Shown: positions 16,964 through 30,600 of the stretch, piece by piece
How the letters are laid out: each line of letters starts with the position of its first letter
Numbering within the stretch: the stretch's first letter is position 1
Assembly: GCA_947172415.1 (NCBI GenBank)
Contig: OX359193.1
Location: 6,814,501-6,878,500, forward strand
Direction: 5' to 3'
Source of the DNA: Chondrosia reniformis
Taxonomy: Eukaryota; Porifera; Demospongiae; Chondrillida; Chondrillidae
DNA: 64,000 bases
Made by a program: the position numbers and the translations under genes
Notes under the pieces: generated by a model
Told to the model about the DNA's origin: nothing
What the model saw: the letters and a program-made list of their open reading frames with translations, nothing else
The model's database searches: none

Positions 16964-19900
16964 TCATTTTTGATTCATCTGCACCAGTTTAGGTTGTGAA
17001 GACCGTAGTTTACAGATCTTAAGGGGAGTTTTAAATTCCCTCTTTGTGGTCACTGGACAAGTTTCATCCAAAATATCTAGCTCACAGAGATATTCTTGTG
17101 CTAACACTTTTTTGGTAGCTGACGATAAGTTTGCTTCACAATTGTCAGATGTAGGTATATCTTCCTCACTTCTGGCTTGCATGGTCATACCTGTTTGTGG
17201 AGTGTGGGATGATGCAGATGCTTGCATGTCTGACTTCTTACGAATGAGCCAGTGAGCCTTGGGACTTGTGTCTCTCGCATTCCTTATTTTTAGTGATCTT
17301 GACATCTTGCTGCGTCTATTTATGTCTCTCCTACTGCTACTTGTGTCAACAGAGTAAGTCTGTGAAATAGACTTATGTTCTCTAAACATTTTCCTAGGTT
17401 TGTTAAGGCAATCAAATGGCTGAGAATAAACACCTTCTGCTGAGGCGCTGTCATTGATTTCTGTGTAAATATTATCTAAACTTGAGTGAAGCCTACGATT
17501 GTGTACTAAACCTTTCGGCTGTCCTCTGTCATCCGATCTCAAGAATACTGGATTAGCACTTGGTGTGTGCTTGTAGAGAACATATTTAGGCTTAAACTGT
17601 GATAGTGCATCAATGGGTCTACAATAAGGATCCTCCTCAACAGTCCCCTCATCCGTGGCCTCAGGTAGGAAGTGCGAGTCTTCACCATTCATCTTCTTGG
17701 CACTGAATGTTGAGAGGAGATCAGAATCAGAGCTGTAGTGTTCATACTTGGCAAGTGGGTGGTGCTGGCTCTCAGGTAAATCCAAGTTGAACATGCTGTC
17801 GGGACGCTTTCCTAGAAATGAAAGAAAGTGCTCACAAATAAGCACAGAATGTACAGTAGTCTGTATCATATACCTATATGTAGGTACACATACGTACCAT
17901 ATAGCCAGAAATATTGGGGGGAATTTATTTTGGCGAATTGGCGATTTTCACACAAATTGCCAATTTAAATCAGTCCAAAATCACCAAATATTCTTCCCCC
18001 CAATATTTCCAGCTATACAGTATACAGCTAACGATGAATTGTATCTATAGTGTGCAGTGTATATAATTTTTACCTTTCTTCCATAATTTTGCCCAATTCT
18101 TCAAGTGGCTATCATCAGCACTAACCACCTTTTCTGTTCTGACTCTGCATTCGCTGTGTTCTCTTCTTCTCAACCGTCTCACAATTTTATCATCATTATG
18201 TGTGAGTGACACTGATCTCAAACGTGAGTTATTGTTATTGGCATTTTTCTCGATTTCAAGCTCCATTTTTCTAGGGAGAGAGGGGGAGGTCCTCGGAGGG
18301 AGCTGGGGAGGTGTGTTCAATATAGCACTGTCTCTAAAGCTGAAGTTATCATCATCAGTATCAGGAATAGGAGGGGCGGAGGTTGGACAAGCACTTTCAT
18401 CTGACTGCTTGGGCTTAACAAATCCCCCACCCTCCGGTGGCCAAAGATCCATATTCTCAGCAAGTCCAAATAAACAGTCATTCATACTGCACTCTACAGC
18501 TAGAGGATGTAAAATATGCAAACTTAAGTATGTGTAGGAAAAGGATAATCCATCCTCATATAATTTGAGGTATTCCTGCATACAATTCTTACGTCTTATA
18601 TACGTACTGTACATTAAACATATAAAGGGAATTATAAACATTAATTCATAACTTTCAAATTAAAGGCTCTTTATTTGTGCTTATAGTGAAACCTTAAAGA
18701 TATCAATGGAATTCCAAAATATGACTGAAATCACAACGACATATGATCCTCGCCATACCTTTTACAATGTTGTCACACTTTAAAGCTTCCTCGGTGTCAG
18801 GGATCATTCCAGCTAACAGCTTCTGCTTTATATATATTTCCTGGCATCCTCCTGACATGTGGAGGTATGCTTGAGCTTGGGAAGATAAGCTGCGACGAAC
18901 ATTCTTTAGCTAAAATAAATGAAGAGTAGAAAATAATTCTGCGTACAAGGATTTTAATACATAATACATAAAAATAATCTAATTCACCTACATACATGGT
19001 TATCAAACATAAAAGGTTGAAGAAACATAAACAATAATAAACAGAATATAATTAGACTACAAATAAGACTTAGGGCAAATCTGCACACCCAAAATTTAAC
19101 AAATTGTACATGTGAAGAACAAGCTTTAAACACTCATTGGAATCCCTATACATTGCTGCAGTGTAATGAGTTGAGCAGAGCTCATCATTACCTGTTTAAC
19201 ATCCGCACTTGCTATCTGATCAAGCAATTTCTTTGAAACCATTTCAAAGTTATCCTTTGCCTGAGAGAGTTATTGAGTAGAGAATGAAAGTAATTCACAG
19301 ACTTATACAACCATAACACCTATATCATCTTTAAATGCAACAGCAAAATTTGAAATTCAATTACTCTTTAGTGATAAATTAACTTATATACGTATGTAAC
19401 TATATACATATGTACGCATATAACTATAGCAGACGTTCATCTACATTTGTAGAAAATACACTTAAAATGTTAGCCCGAATGTATATCCTTTTTGAAAATA
19501 TCTCAAAGGATGGACATTCACAATAAACTTAATTGTTTATTTAACCTTTTACAAACAATATAATATAAAGTTTAAATAGAAATGTGACCAATACAGAAAA
19601 TGCAATATATATATTTTGACAAAATGGAGGATTTCAGAAAGCCTGGTGAGCCAGCCCTTTATAATCCCTGTGCAATTAATTAGGGGATGGCTTTCTGGAC
19701 TAACTAAAAGTTGCAAGTCCCATATTTAGGTACCGTATGGTGAACATCAAAAAGTTAATATACATGTACATCCAAATAAGGCAATTAATTAAGTTATAGT
19801 GGCCAATCAAAACAATTGGAGTAAGGCCACGTCCTTACAGTGTCAAAATCTTTCTGAAGTTTAGCATCTTTCTTTTTTGATCCATCCAACTAGAGATATG

Positions 19901-21913
19901 GAGGAAGACGTAGATAAGAAGAACTGACCACCTATTTACATATCTCATTGTACAAGATACTACTAAGTCCATAGTTAATATTTTAATACAAAGGTCTGGG
20001 CATGATAATAGTCTCTTTGGTTACATGAAATGTTAAATGTATGTATAAGGTGCAGAAAGTTACTAAACCAGTCCAATAACTCGCATCACTAGTACCAATA
20101 TTCATTGGTTAGTGTCTGCTATGAATTTATACATATTAAAGTAGCTAAGATACACAAAAATAGTTATTACCATTTGACTATAGCTAATTAGGTATATGTA
20201 TAGCATGCATGGTACAATATATATTGAGCCATTCCTATGCTAGGGAACTAATTCAAACTATAGAATAGATATATTAGGACGTGTATATGTGAATAATGTA
20301 CATATTTTGATCCAATACATACATTTCTCTGAGCTTTAGAAAGCCATTGTTGAGCTGTGGTGACAGCCTTGTGAGTCTCCTCAATAGCTCTTTCTTCAGA
20401 GAAGACAGCTTGAAGCAGCTTAATGTATTCAACATACTATAATGGGTCAGAGAAGCACACTTGAACAGAGGATGGAACAGGAGAATGATTAATGGTCAAA
20501 ACAAGCAGTCTGGAGGATAAGGATTGCTTGAAGCATTATCATATACACTGTGTAGTATAGGGGGTCTGAGATTGTAGATTAAATCCCAGAGATTCTGCTG
20601 ATTAAAACAGTTGTGGTTTATGTTTAGCTGATAGTCCTGTAATACATTTCTACCATAACTTGTACTGCCCTACACATGCCATACAGCATACAGTATGTCA
20701 TGTGGTCATGTTTATATTATAAGGAACTCATTACAATTATAAGACGATATATTGCAACACAGGAAGTAAGATAATCTACATATCCATATGTTTACATTGA
20801 TAGCTGACTGTGCTTTAATGGAACACCCACTTAAAACATAAAGCTTTTTAAAAACTTTTTACCATAAGCAGGTGTCATTAAATTTTCAATTAACCAGTAC
20901 ACTAAACACTACTCTAGTCAATATAAAACCACAAACTCACAACATTCCCACTTATGTTGCCATGGCAATACATTAATCAGCTAATGCTCACTTGCTCAGC
21001 TGTTTCTTTGAGTACCTGTGACCACATCCAGGTCACTTCAGCTGCTTTGGCATAGATAACAGAAAACATGGGATTTTGCTTGCCTTTAGACCACTCAACT
21101 AAATGTTTCATGGCTACAAGGTTATAAACAATAGACAGCACTTAGAACTGGTAATATATAGTACATTACATGCAAAGGGTACATTCAAAATTCACTGAGC
21201 AACCAACCTATCTATGCACGAACTATACTAACTACTAGATTAAAGAAACCACAAGTATTATGCAGATGAATTGGCCTGATAGAATTTCATTTAGATTTGA
21301 CAGAGAAATGGAAGAGTTGCCAATATGAAAGGTCTTCACTTGATCATTGAGAATAGGAGGGTTAATTGAGTTAGTTGCATCAACAAATCTAGGAACCTAC
21401 AATGTCTGCCCATCAAACTAGACTTCATCAGGTGTAAAATTAAATATTAAACATGAGTGAAAGTCATTAATATAAATTGTATAATGAGATCAAGGTGTGA
21501 ACATCCAATTTTACATGACATCACTTTCCTAAATCAATTTGAGTTTGGTTCAACTTGTTTTCCAAACTCTTCTCATACATCATTACATGTACTAATATGT
21601 TGTTACAAACCTAATCTTTGAATTACATTCTTTTATAGCCCTACCTCTCTATAATCACTTACAAATTTCAGAAATTTCATACAAATGCAGATCAATCAAC
21701 CTAATTTGGCTTGAATGATAGACAATGGTGCAACCTACCTCCCATTTGTGAATCTGACAGTTTTTGAAGGAAGCCGGCTGCATTCTTCTCCTCCATTAGT
21801 GCAAAAGCCATTTGTGATTTCAGAATGGAGACTGGTGCGCTTGAGGAATTTGGGTCGTTAGCTGGTACAGCAGCTTCTTTGGACAACGAAGACACAGACT
21901 TTCGAGTAAACAT
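16964..21913 (-). CDS. Unrecognised protein: BAR-like helical N-terminus, disordered proline-rich C-terminus
   Basis: I cannot name this gene. Eight coding exons join in phase to 651 aa: 21739-21913, 20992-21113, 20323-20436, 19839-19889, 19192-19260, 18759-18909, 18074-18499, 16964-17811. Residues about 30-235 are continuous amphipathic helix of the length and composition of a BAR or F-BAR dimer (MAFALMEEKNAAGFLQKL, KHLVEWSKGKQNPMFSVIY, ending near QEIYIKQKLLAGMIPDTEEA). The remaining two-thirds is low complexity: a PxxP cluster (TPPQLPPRTSPSLPRKME, SH3-ligand-like), Ser/Arg-rich basic runs and short acidic patches. No catalytic domain is seen. The start MFTRKSV lies in an exon preceded by an acceptor at 21926-21927, so a 5' UTR exon exists upstream. 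A membrane-curvature or adaptor role is inference only. Confidence 0.6.
17896..18022. mobile_element. MITE-like inverted-repeat element, second copy
   Basis: The left end ACCATATAGCCAGAAATATT and right end AATATTTCCAGCTATACAGT are complementary, and inner blocks (ATTGGGGGGAA/TTCCCCCCAAT) fold back. It sits in an intron of the BAR-like gene and shares its terminus with 4061-4283. Confidence 0.7.
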
Positions 21914-21925
21914 GCTTTGGAACTG

Positions 21926-24900
21926 CTGAATAACAAAGACATACAATAATTACAGTATATACATATATTCCCTTTAACAATAAATCAACCCACTTGACCA
22001 TTGCCTATATTCATTAAGGACAAGCTGTAGAAGTTACTATCTTAATACGTTTTAAAAACTGAAAGTTTAACCTTCACCTTGAAAAATATGGGAATGTTTT
22101 TTAAACTCAAAATACCTTAAGTTCCAAAACTCTAGCCATAGAATCAGGAAAATATTGAAAAGAATCTAAATGCATGCACCATTTATGAAGGTAAAAAAAT
22201 TAATATTTTGAAGAATATGTCTGACAGTGGGCATACAGTTTGAAAAAGGTGATGTACAAATTATTAAACATATACAGTAAGGTTTCGCTAAAAATAAATC
22301 AGTCTGTTTCAACATTTATTCATGCTAAAAGGTATGGTAATAGATTTTGCATGAATAGTTTCAATTTTATTGTTTTGTATGTACTAGACTAACATATTCT
22401 TCAAGAAAAGCACTAATTGAAAGGACTGTACACATTTGTCTCATTAGTATCTTACTAAAGTGCTTCTTCCAGAGGAGAAGGTATAAACTCCACTGATATA
22501 AGGTAGAAACAGAAGCTAGTTAAAGATTGCAACTCTTTGAACTTCAGAGTATTATGTAATTCAAGTGTTACCAGAATTGAAATATTGCTTTTGTTATTTA
22601 AATAGCACATCAAAAGACTATATATATATCAAAATGTTTCACAAGGAAGTGACTAGTTGTTCCAAGTACTCACTACACCCATATTTGATATCTTTTCAAG
22701 GAAATATCCAGTATATAGTACATAATTAGTCTAACACACTTTGTTGCTACCATGGTAACCCATCATATGATGAAATAGAGGTTTCTCTGTAAAGAACCTG
22801 CAAGTGTCCATTGGTTGAGAAATTATGAAACAAGACTTTAAAGAATGTATGGAAGATACAAAAAGACAAAACCAGCTATTGTGGTTGTTAATACCCAAAC
22901 ATGTCTACAACTTGTGATTACACAAGTAGAGACCTCTTTCCATTTCTTGTTACAGTATATCCAACAATAAAACCACTTTATCTGCATCATCTGGGTAACA
23001 AGTTAATGAACTTCTTTCACATCTTATCTTAATCAAACACTATTTTTTACTAGGAAATCGGTGTAGACTTAGAAAAGTGCATTTAATTAGGATACTTGTT
23101 ACTAACAAAGCTTCGTTTACTCCCCCTCAAGAGGAGTTTGGAAACTCTAGTCTTCTGAACTCATGGTTTACATTGACGAACTTGTAATGTCCATGTCAAG
23201 TGTTCATTTTGTAATAACAATAACCACACAACTGTCTGGAAAACTTGCTATAAATGGAAGGATATATCAAGGGTTAAAACCTTGTGGTTTTCCATATCCA
23301 GCAAACAACACATTCAATGCCATTCAGCAAATAATATAAATAGAACAGTAGGAATTAGCTTTCAAACAAGCCATATTAATTATAGAGAAGCTTTTACATA
23401 AGCCAGTTTTTCTTAAAATATCAAATGACCCCAGAAACAATATTCAGTCTGGTGTAGGGCATAGAGTGTAGGCAAATCCAATTTATAGTCTAAACTGTAT
23501 CTTAAGATTGTTACTTGGGACTATTAAAACATACGCATGTTAGCGGTAGGTTATCGCAACCAGAAGAATAATACATTATTGTGCAGGAGCGCAGCAAATA
23601 TCTAATAGAGGCAGACTTTTAGTTTAGAGAATACACAGCTGAATTCTCCTCAGCATAAACATAAACAAAAGTGTACAACTTACTTCTTTACAATATCAAC
23701 ACTAGTCAGTGTAAACGTATAGTGATTATCCGGCCTACCCCACCCGGCTAATTAGTCGTCGAGCGAGCTAGAGGAATACGACTGGCAAATGTACGTAGTC
23801 AAAAATTATCGGGTATGTAACATTGCACTATTAGTGTAACTCTATACCATAGACTATTACACGCTTATTTGCCCATACTAATCTAATAGAACGAACAGCC
23901 TTCAGGTACTTACGAGGTGTACTCTGTGATTCAGGAGTATCTGTCGATGTAGTCTTGATCAGAATAACCTTGCTATACTGTTAGAACGAGGATCACACAG
24001 AAGCCAACAGGTGTAGAATCAACTGGCAGTTTCTAGTAACTGTTTCGTATACAGTTCAGATCCCTAGCTTAGCCTCGATACGGTGCAAAACCATTGCTAT
24101 ACATAAATCATGTGTATATGAAGCAACACCTATATATCTGTATAAATACCATACATATAATAATCTGATATTTTGGGTGTAGGATATGGGAAGCTTTACA
24201 CGAACATGCATTCCTACACCATGCCAGGCGTATCATCTCCTTATGGGTGATTCTGTAAGAATTTTGCACTTTCTTGATGAGACGTGGAAGAGATAATGAG
24301 ATAGCTAGGGTGTTTCGTTAACTAGCTAAATAAAGACGTATTTTGGCGTGTTTAAGGGAAGACCTGGCGCTTTATAAACCTAGAGGTATGTTCCAATTAA
24401 TTTTATATATCGTGTAGACTATATACTTGTCTTAGGAAATCCTTGGCACAGAACGGCTAATAAAATGGGCATATACTAGATACCAAAAATTCAATTTACC
24501 ACTCCTTATAACCACTCCTGTTATGAGCACGTGGTGCAGTTGACAGTATTCTAAAGCGGAGGCTGGTTGATGTGATCACACCGTTATTTTTAAGGTTGCT
24601 TTTATTGTGCAGGGTCAAATGGCATTAATCTCAGTTAAATTTCATGTTGCAATTCACAGTGTATTACATAGACAAAGCCCTCCTCTTCCTACTGAATCTG
24701 TCCTTCAAATCTCCTGTGTCAAGTTATCATAAAAAGTGAAGTTCTTCCAGTAGTGCTTTTGGACCAAAATTGAATTGACAAGTGTGAAGGAAATGATACT
24801 TATGGCTTCCTTCAGCTTACTCCTCTCACCAGAACTGTAATAGTTTAAAGGATATGCGTGCAGTTGAAGTTGAAAGCCTAATTTAAGTACAATAACATGT

Positions 24901-25441
24901 TTGTTGTTTTTTTAAATGTTTCATAATCCTCTAATATTATACTATTATAAATATCTTCAAAATTTAAAGTATAAAATATTCTTAAAGTCAAGTGCTTTTG
25001 CTAAAGCCTTAATCTAACATTCCTGCATTCTGTATGTATATGGACCTCCTATTGAGTATATCTATAGGTATCTGTGTACATGATAATAATGTATGGCTTC
25101 AGTTGATTTATTACATTACATTCAGTAGAATTAATATAGTTGTATACCTACATATTTTAATTATTGAATTGCCAATTGCTTGATCTAATATCTGGATCCA
25201 TAACGCAGGATAATGATGCACACGAGGAGCCATCTAACAACAATAGCCTAGCAAGCAATGGTATACTGAGAATATATATTATATATATACGTAATACCAA
25301 AAGAAATAGATATATATTTTGTATGTATACACACACTATATGCATGATATGGTAAAAGTTAATTCCTATAGGTATATATGCACATACAGTGTATACCTAT
25401 CTACAATTTTATGGCTTATTTGTTCTTGTAGGGTATTTTTA
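21926..25441. other. Long first intron and intergenic region without clear genes
   Basis: No long ORF with coding character, RNA gene or conserved motif was seen here except the candidate noncoding exon at 23914. A short spliceable segment at 25209-25260 has an acceptor and a donor, but in its only open frame it would stop right after joining 25432. It is therefore at best a 5' UTR exon of the FEZ-like gene. Confidence 0.5.
23914..23960 (-). other. Candidate 5' UTR exon of the BAR-like gene
   Basis: On the minus strand a strong donor (CTC then GTAAGTAC) ends a candidate exon at 23914 and would pair with the acceptor at 21926-21927 just upstream of the start codon, making a 1,988 bp first intron. 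The upper end of this exon and the transcription start cannot be read from sequence; the end given is nominal. Confidence 0.4.
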
Positions 25442-26508
25442 ATGAATAGGGATTCACCCTCTTATGGGAAGCAGGAAGGTGGAGGTCCAACAGGAATTTG
25501 GGGCATTACCCTTTCAAGCACTCTTTCTGGCCCAGTTGTATACATTGATCATACCACATTGATTTCACTACATAGTAGGGAATTATCAGTGCGCAAAATT
25601 CATGGGAAGGAATTATCTTCAAATGAAAGTACTAGTACTATTGCTACATCTAAGCCAGAAATAGAATCTGTATCAGTTGGAGACAGAAGTAGACACTCAC
25701 CACTTTCAACTATGTACCCCATTGAAGAAAAATGCAGTGTTGCCATCAGAGACTATCACTTGCAATATAAGCATCAGATGAGTCCAGTTGAGAACCTGTC
25801 CAGTCAAGATACATGCATAAATGCCCAGACCTTAGTTTCTGATAAATGTACCAAGTGTAGCAAGGACCTTCTCCTCGGCACAACTGACAAGCAGGACCAA
25901 ACAGAGAAAAGAATATTGTGGGAAATGGGAGAATGCCTAATTCCTTTGCATAAGCCAAGCAGTACTAATAACCATATAAGGAGTATGGAGAGGAATATAT
26001 TAACTGAAGCAATCCTCACACAAATGAGTACAAAGGAGCTAACAGATTTGCTTGATATCATGCAATCACAAATCACAAGTGAGCTTGGCTAACAATCTTT
26101 TACATGTATACTATGGTTGTTTTTCACTTTAATAAGTTAATCCAAAATATTACCATATAGGCATCCATTTTGTAGTTGTATATAACATAACTGGACAAAA
26201 AGACACTTCAAAATAATATGGAGATTAACAAAATCAAAAACTAAGACACTGTATACTTTGCTTCATTAGTGCATGGTAAAAATCTGGATAATGTTCTGTC
26301 GTATGTCTCTGTATTACAGCTCTTTCAGACACTTTAATCATTGAACTAAAACTTAGAAATGATCTTCAAAATGAGCTGGAAATACAAAATTCTTGGATTC
26401 TTAGGAAAACAAGGTGAATTAATATATGCTAATCAGCTATTGTATAAGTATTCAATCTCAATATTCATTTTCTTTATCAGAGAAGAATGTAATATAAAGT
26501 TAAAGTAA
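25442..26508 (+). CDS. FEZ-like protein (candidate fasciculation and elongation zeta family)
   Basis: Exons 25442-26078, 26320-26413 and 26481-26508 join in phase to 252 aa. The first 190 residues are low-complexity and Ser/Thr-rich and I do not recognise them. The C-terminal part reads ELTDLLDIMQSQIT, then TLSDTLIIELKLRNDLQNEL, then EIQNSWI. It aligns by pattern with the FEZ1/FEZ2 coiled coil (acidic helix, SE.L..EL..RDEL..E..VKN.FI), the kinesin-1 cargo-adaptor region. FEZ proteins are usually around 350-390 aa, so the N-terminus may be incomplete. The ATG at 25442 is the first plausible start after an acceptor at 25430-25431. A readthrough ORF continues to 26092, but the donor at 26079 restores the FEZ-like helix. 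Confidence 0.5.
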
Positions 26509-27066
26509 AAAGGAATGTTGATCAAACACCATCTTTCCATTTTGAACTCAACCATGATAATTCTAAACTGTGAATATGAAGTTACTGTATATATACAATG
26601 CATTTATCTGAATTCAGCCATGATAATTCTAAACTGTAAATATGAAGTTACTGTATATATACAATGAACTCAACCATGATAATTCTAAACTGTAAATATG
26701 AAGTTACTGTATATATACAATGCATTTATCTGATGCATGCATAATACGTACTCTGGTCATATCTTTATGCTGTATAATAAATCTCACAATTATATTCATA
26801 CTGTACATTAGAAGGACCCCTTCTAAGACTGCCATGTACAACAGGTGGTTAAATGGAGTAGATCACCTCAAACAAATCTTAATATAAGTCAACAATTTTA
26901 GTATCCCAACACTGACTACCAGTAGGGGTACAAGAAGGCCAGTAGACTAATTAAATAAAAATGCAATATTATGATTGTTAGTTGTTCTTGCATTCAAAAC
27001 TTCACTAACATTTTAAACTACTACATATATGATTGTTCGAAAGACAAGTGTACTTATACATGCAGC
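26509..27066. other. Convergent intergenic region with a short tandem repeat
   Basis: This is the space between the FEZ-like (+) and TOM22 (-) stops. Apart from the repeat at 26545-26727 I see no gene. Both 3' UTRs must lie here. Confidence 0.6.
26545..26727. repeat. Imperfect tandem repeat, three copies
   Basis: A segment containing CCATGATAATTCTAAACTG, then AATATGAAGTTACTGTATA and TATACAATG, occurs three times with variable spacers. Confidence 0.85.
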
Positions 27067-27417
27067 TCATGACACAGGAGGCGATGGCACCATTCCGGGC
27101 TGCGCGGGTTGGTTGGACCCTTCTCCGAATAACAGCTGCTTAGATTGCTGCTTCTGTGCTTCCTCTAGGTCTCCCCGCTGCATTTCAATCACAGGAGGAA
27201 GAATTGTCAACGCTAGAGTTGTTACCAGTATCCAAGTGCTGCTCTTCACAAAGGAATAACCTTTCTTAGCATACTTCTTCGAAACTTTCCAGTACTTGTC
27301 CGGAACCATTTCCGTGAGGCCCCACAGTCTCTCCATTATAGTCTCTTCCACGAAAGGCTCCTCGCTCTCGTCCTCCATTCCGGAGTCCGATCCTGATAAC
27401 GGACGAATGTCGGCCAT
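27067..27417 (-). CDS. TOMM22: Mitochondrial import receptor subunit TOM22
   Basis: Central receptor and organiser of the TOM complex in the mitochondrial outer membrane. Single exon, 116 aa from MADIRPL. It has the family layout: an acidic cytosolic N-terminus (SDSGMEDESEEPFVEETI), the signature ERLWGLTEMVPDKYW, one tail-anchor-like transmembrane segment (STWILVTTLALTILPPVIEM), and a Gln-rich intermembrane-space tail with a glycine/proline end. Human TOM22 is 142 aa with the same ERLWGLTEM motif. An upstream in-frame ATG (MHVYK) at 27430-27432 is possible, but MADIR fits a conventional start. It lies 206 bp downstream of the INTS6 stop on the same strand, so its promoter overlaps or abuts the INTS6 3' end. 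Confidence 0.93.
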   Translation of the reverse strand: MADIRPLSGSDSGMEDESEEPFVEETIMERLWGLTEMVPDKYWKVSKKYAKKGYSFVKSSTWILVTTLALTILPPVIEMQRGDLEEAQKQQSKQLLFGEGSNQPAQPGMVPSPPVS

Positions 27418-27623
27418 TTTGTACACGTGCAATTATTGTGCAAACGACAAGATGAAATAAAAATAAATATACAACAATATTTAGGATTTGTTTGTAGTCA
27501 CTGAACGTGCATTTGACATTTTCCCTAACTGTTTATCTTTTTTCAAAGTCGTTTTCTATATAAGCACAAAGGTTCATAATAAACATTAATTGGAAGGAAA
27601 TTGAAGGATTGAAATACCACATC

Positions 27624-30600
27624 TCAAAGCGTGTTAGATGTACTCACCGAATTACTAATGCCTTTTCTTGCATCTACAGATGCCACTTTAGTTGAAGTTT
27701 TCTCCATCCAATCTTGTAACTGTTCAATCAGTGCTTTCTTCTTCCATCTACGAGCTTCTTTCATTATGTCCATCACAAATGCTTTCCGTTCATCAACAGA
27801 ACCTTTGAGATTATTAACATGCTGCAGTACACTGCTAGTGTCTATAGACAGTAGAGAATTAGAAGGTACCACAAAGTCATCAATTACCTAATACCTATCT
27901 ATTCTATGCTGATGTTCAGAAAAAGAGCCAATTTTATACTGTACATACGTACGTATATAGGATGATACGGATGTTAAAATATGCAGACCGAATTACTATC
28001 ATGTGGCAATTGTAATCATTTCACACATGCTATGAAATAGGGTGCCAGAACACTCTATGTATGAGGAGTACTGGTGGAAAGATCACAGCTCATGAATGGT
28101 CTACATACAGAGTATTTCTGTCTAACCTTTGGACTTCCTGATTTCTTGCAAAATTGCTAGTCTAATCTTAGCCCTTTCCTGATTTTGCTGCTTGGCAAAC
28201 TCTTCACTGAGTACTTTGGAGGCTGGTGTAGTCTCCGGCTTGCCCATTCTAGTCAATGGTCCGTGCAGTATTGATGAAAGATCTGTGCTGGATTGCCTCT
28301 GCAACTTGGCAGGCTGACTGACCAATGAGTGCTCACTGGAAAGGGACGGTCTTTTGGGCGGTGGTTGATCATTTGGAGATGGACTGCGCTTACGATCAGC
28401 ATGCTTTAGTAGTCTCAATGGACCCTTTGAATCTGTACTAATACCCTCCTTGGATGTGCCTTGATCATCAGTCAAATTTTCCATCTCATCATTATCAAGT
28501 CCAGAACTACTGGATTTCTCATCTTCAGCATCACTTTGGAAGGATTCCGGGCTGGTCCTACCAGTACTTTCATTGGAGTGGCTATCTGCCCCCTCAAGGG
28601 CTGGTAAGGTGTGATTAAAAACAATTTGATTATTTGTGATATCCATATCTTCTGTAGCAACAGATTTAGCTTTTTCAACTGGTTGGTGTGCAGGAGAAGC
28701 ATTAGCTGGTGATTGACGGGCAGAAAGTGGAACTGGAGATAATGATCTGGACCTCCTTTGAGAATGAGATCTCAGTTTACTTCTTCTCCTTGTACCCAGG
28801 TTAACCATGTGTTCATCAGCTTCTTCGTTCTCCCTCTGTGAATGGTGAAGAAACAACAAAATAAATTACTTGTTGTTTAAATCATTTCTATGTACAATAT
28901 AGATTATTCATCTTTAAAATCTAAAAATAAAAACTAGAAAGATATAGGAAGAGAGATTCTCAATTCTCTAAATTACTCCATGTGTCCTTTAGAAGATTGC
29001 CATGCCAACACCTAGCAGTAGGTATACTGAACCAGTCCATAAACAAACATTAAATGACATTCATTAGCTTATTATTGCAGGGGAGACTGATCACACCAGA
29101 TTAATCATATGTCCTCAATGAATATGATATTCTGGGTACTAAAATGTCTTCCTATGTATATCAAGTATGTATGTATACGTATGTACTATATATACTTATA
29201 CTGTATATGTGATATGGATTTTATCTATTTCTGATATGTACATATATAGCTCTTAGCTTATATGTAGTTATAGTGTAAATGGTTGGGTTACCTATGTATG
29301 TAGGTACGTATACAAGTTCACATCTCCATTTAAGGCACAAGTGACAGCAAAACATATCAAATAATCAATAAACCTCCCTGAGAACTATTCCATGCTTCAC
29401 AGAAAACTAAATCTTTGGATGACCTACCTTGGTATCATTCTTCTCTAATCTGTAAGGATTTCCAAAGAGCTGGGTTCTGACCGCCCCCGTGTCTACCTCC
29501 CTGAGAGGGTTAATCCTCTTTAGGTGCTCCTGATAGTTTCCCATTTGACTAATTGGCACCTCAAACTGTGCAGCTGAACAATATAAGACACACCCACATG
29601 TATAACTTCCAACCCAACTACATATAGTATGTACATACGTACATGCACATATGTACGTATGTACATACGAGATACAGTCATTTACCACTTTACCCAAGTA
29701 TTAGGTAAGAAAGTACATATACCGCATCTTGCATTAATATTTTCTTGTGTATATAGATAGTAAGGTATGTAGGTAGATGTATAATATGTACGTACGTATG
29801 TATGTATGCACGTAGACATGGGTATAATAGGTACTGTATTTGGCATCAGAAAAATTGGAACTTTAGTCATCATCGGTTAAGTTTATATCAGAAGACCGTC
29901 GTGGCGTTATCATCACCTGCCATTGTACATTACCAGTGAACTTAAAGTACTACAGTGGTTAGAGGTTGCAAGCTTGATTCCTCTGTTAATTAGGTGTTAT
30001 GTGTGTACATTTTCATTCGTTAAGCTTAATAATTATGCCTATAAACATACGTACCATGACATTTTAAGAATATATGTAGGTGTTTTGTCTATTTGTAGGT
30101 TGCTATACTTTTCACTTACTATCATCTGTAATTCTGTTGACAAGAGGCCGCTCTAGTGCTAGAAACTGTTTAACTTTCTTTAAATGACTTAAAATGCTTC
30201 CTCTTTTAATCTCAAAAGGATTAGTTTTCCATGAGGCATTGCTTACGACAGGTAGACCAGGAGAGCCAACAGCAACAGAAATATCCGGTCCAAAGTTCAA
30301 CCTAAAGATAGGCAATCATCATATACATATACAAGAATAATCTAAAATAACATTTTCCTAAAGACACAGTTGACATCAGTATGAGGCTACGGAAACGTAC
30401 TCACAATAGACTCTTATGAACTCATGTTTTTTGGATGAATGCATATACTCTATTATCCTGTTGGAGTGTATATGTATGTATAGGATATAGGATACATGTA
30501 AGCTTAAGGCAATACAATGTGTACAATATAAAGTAGAGGTTCTATTCTCAGTACACGTATATTTATGGTGTCAATCTATTATCCATTTAATGGTATTTCA

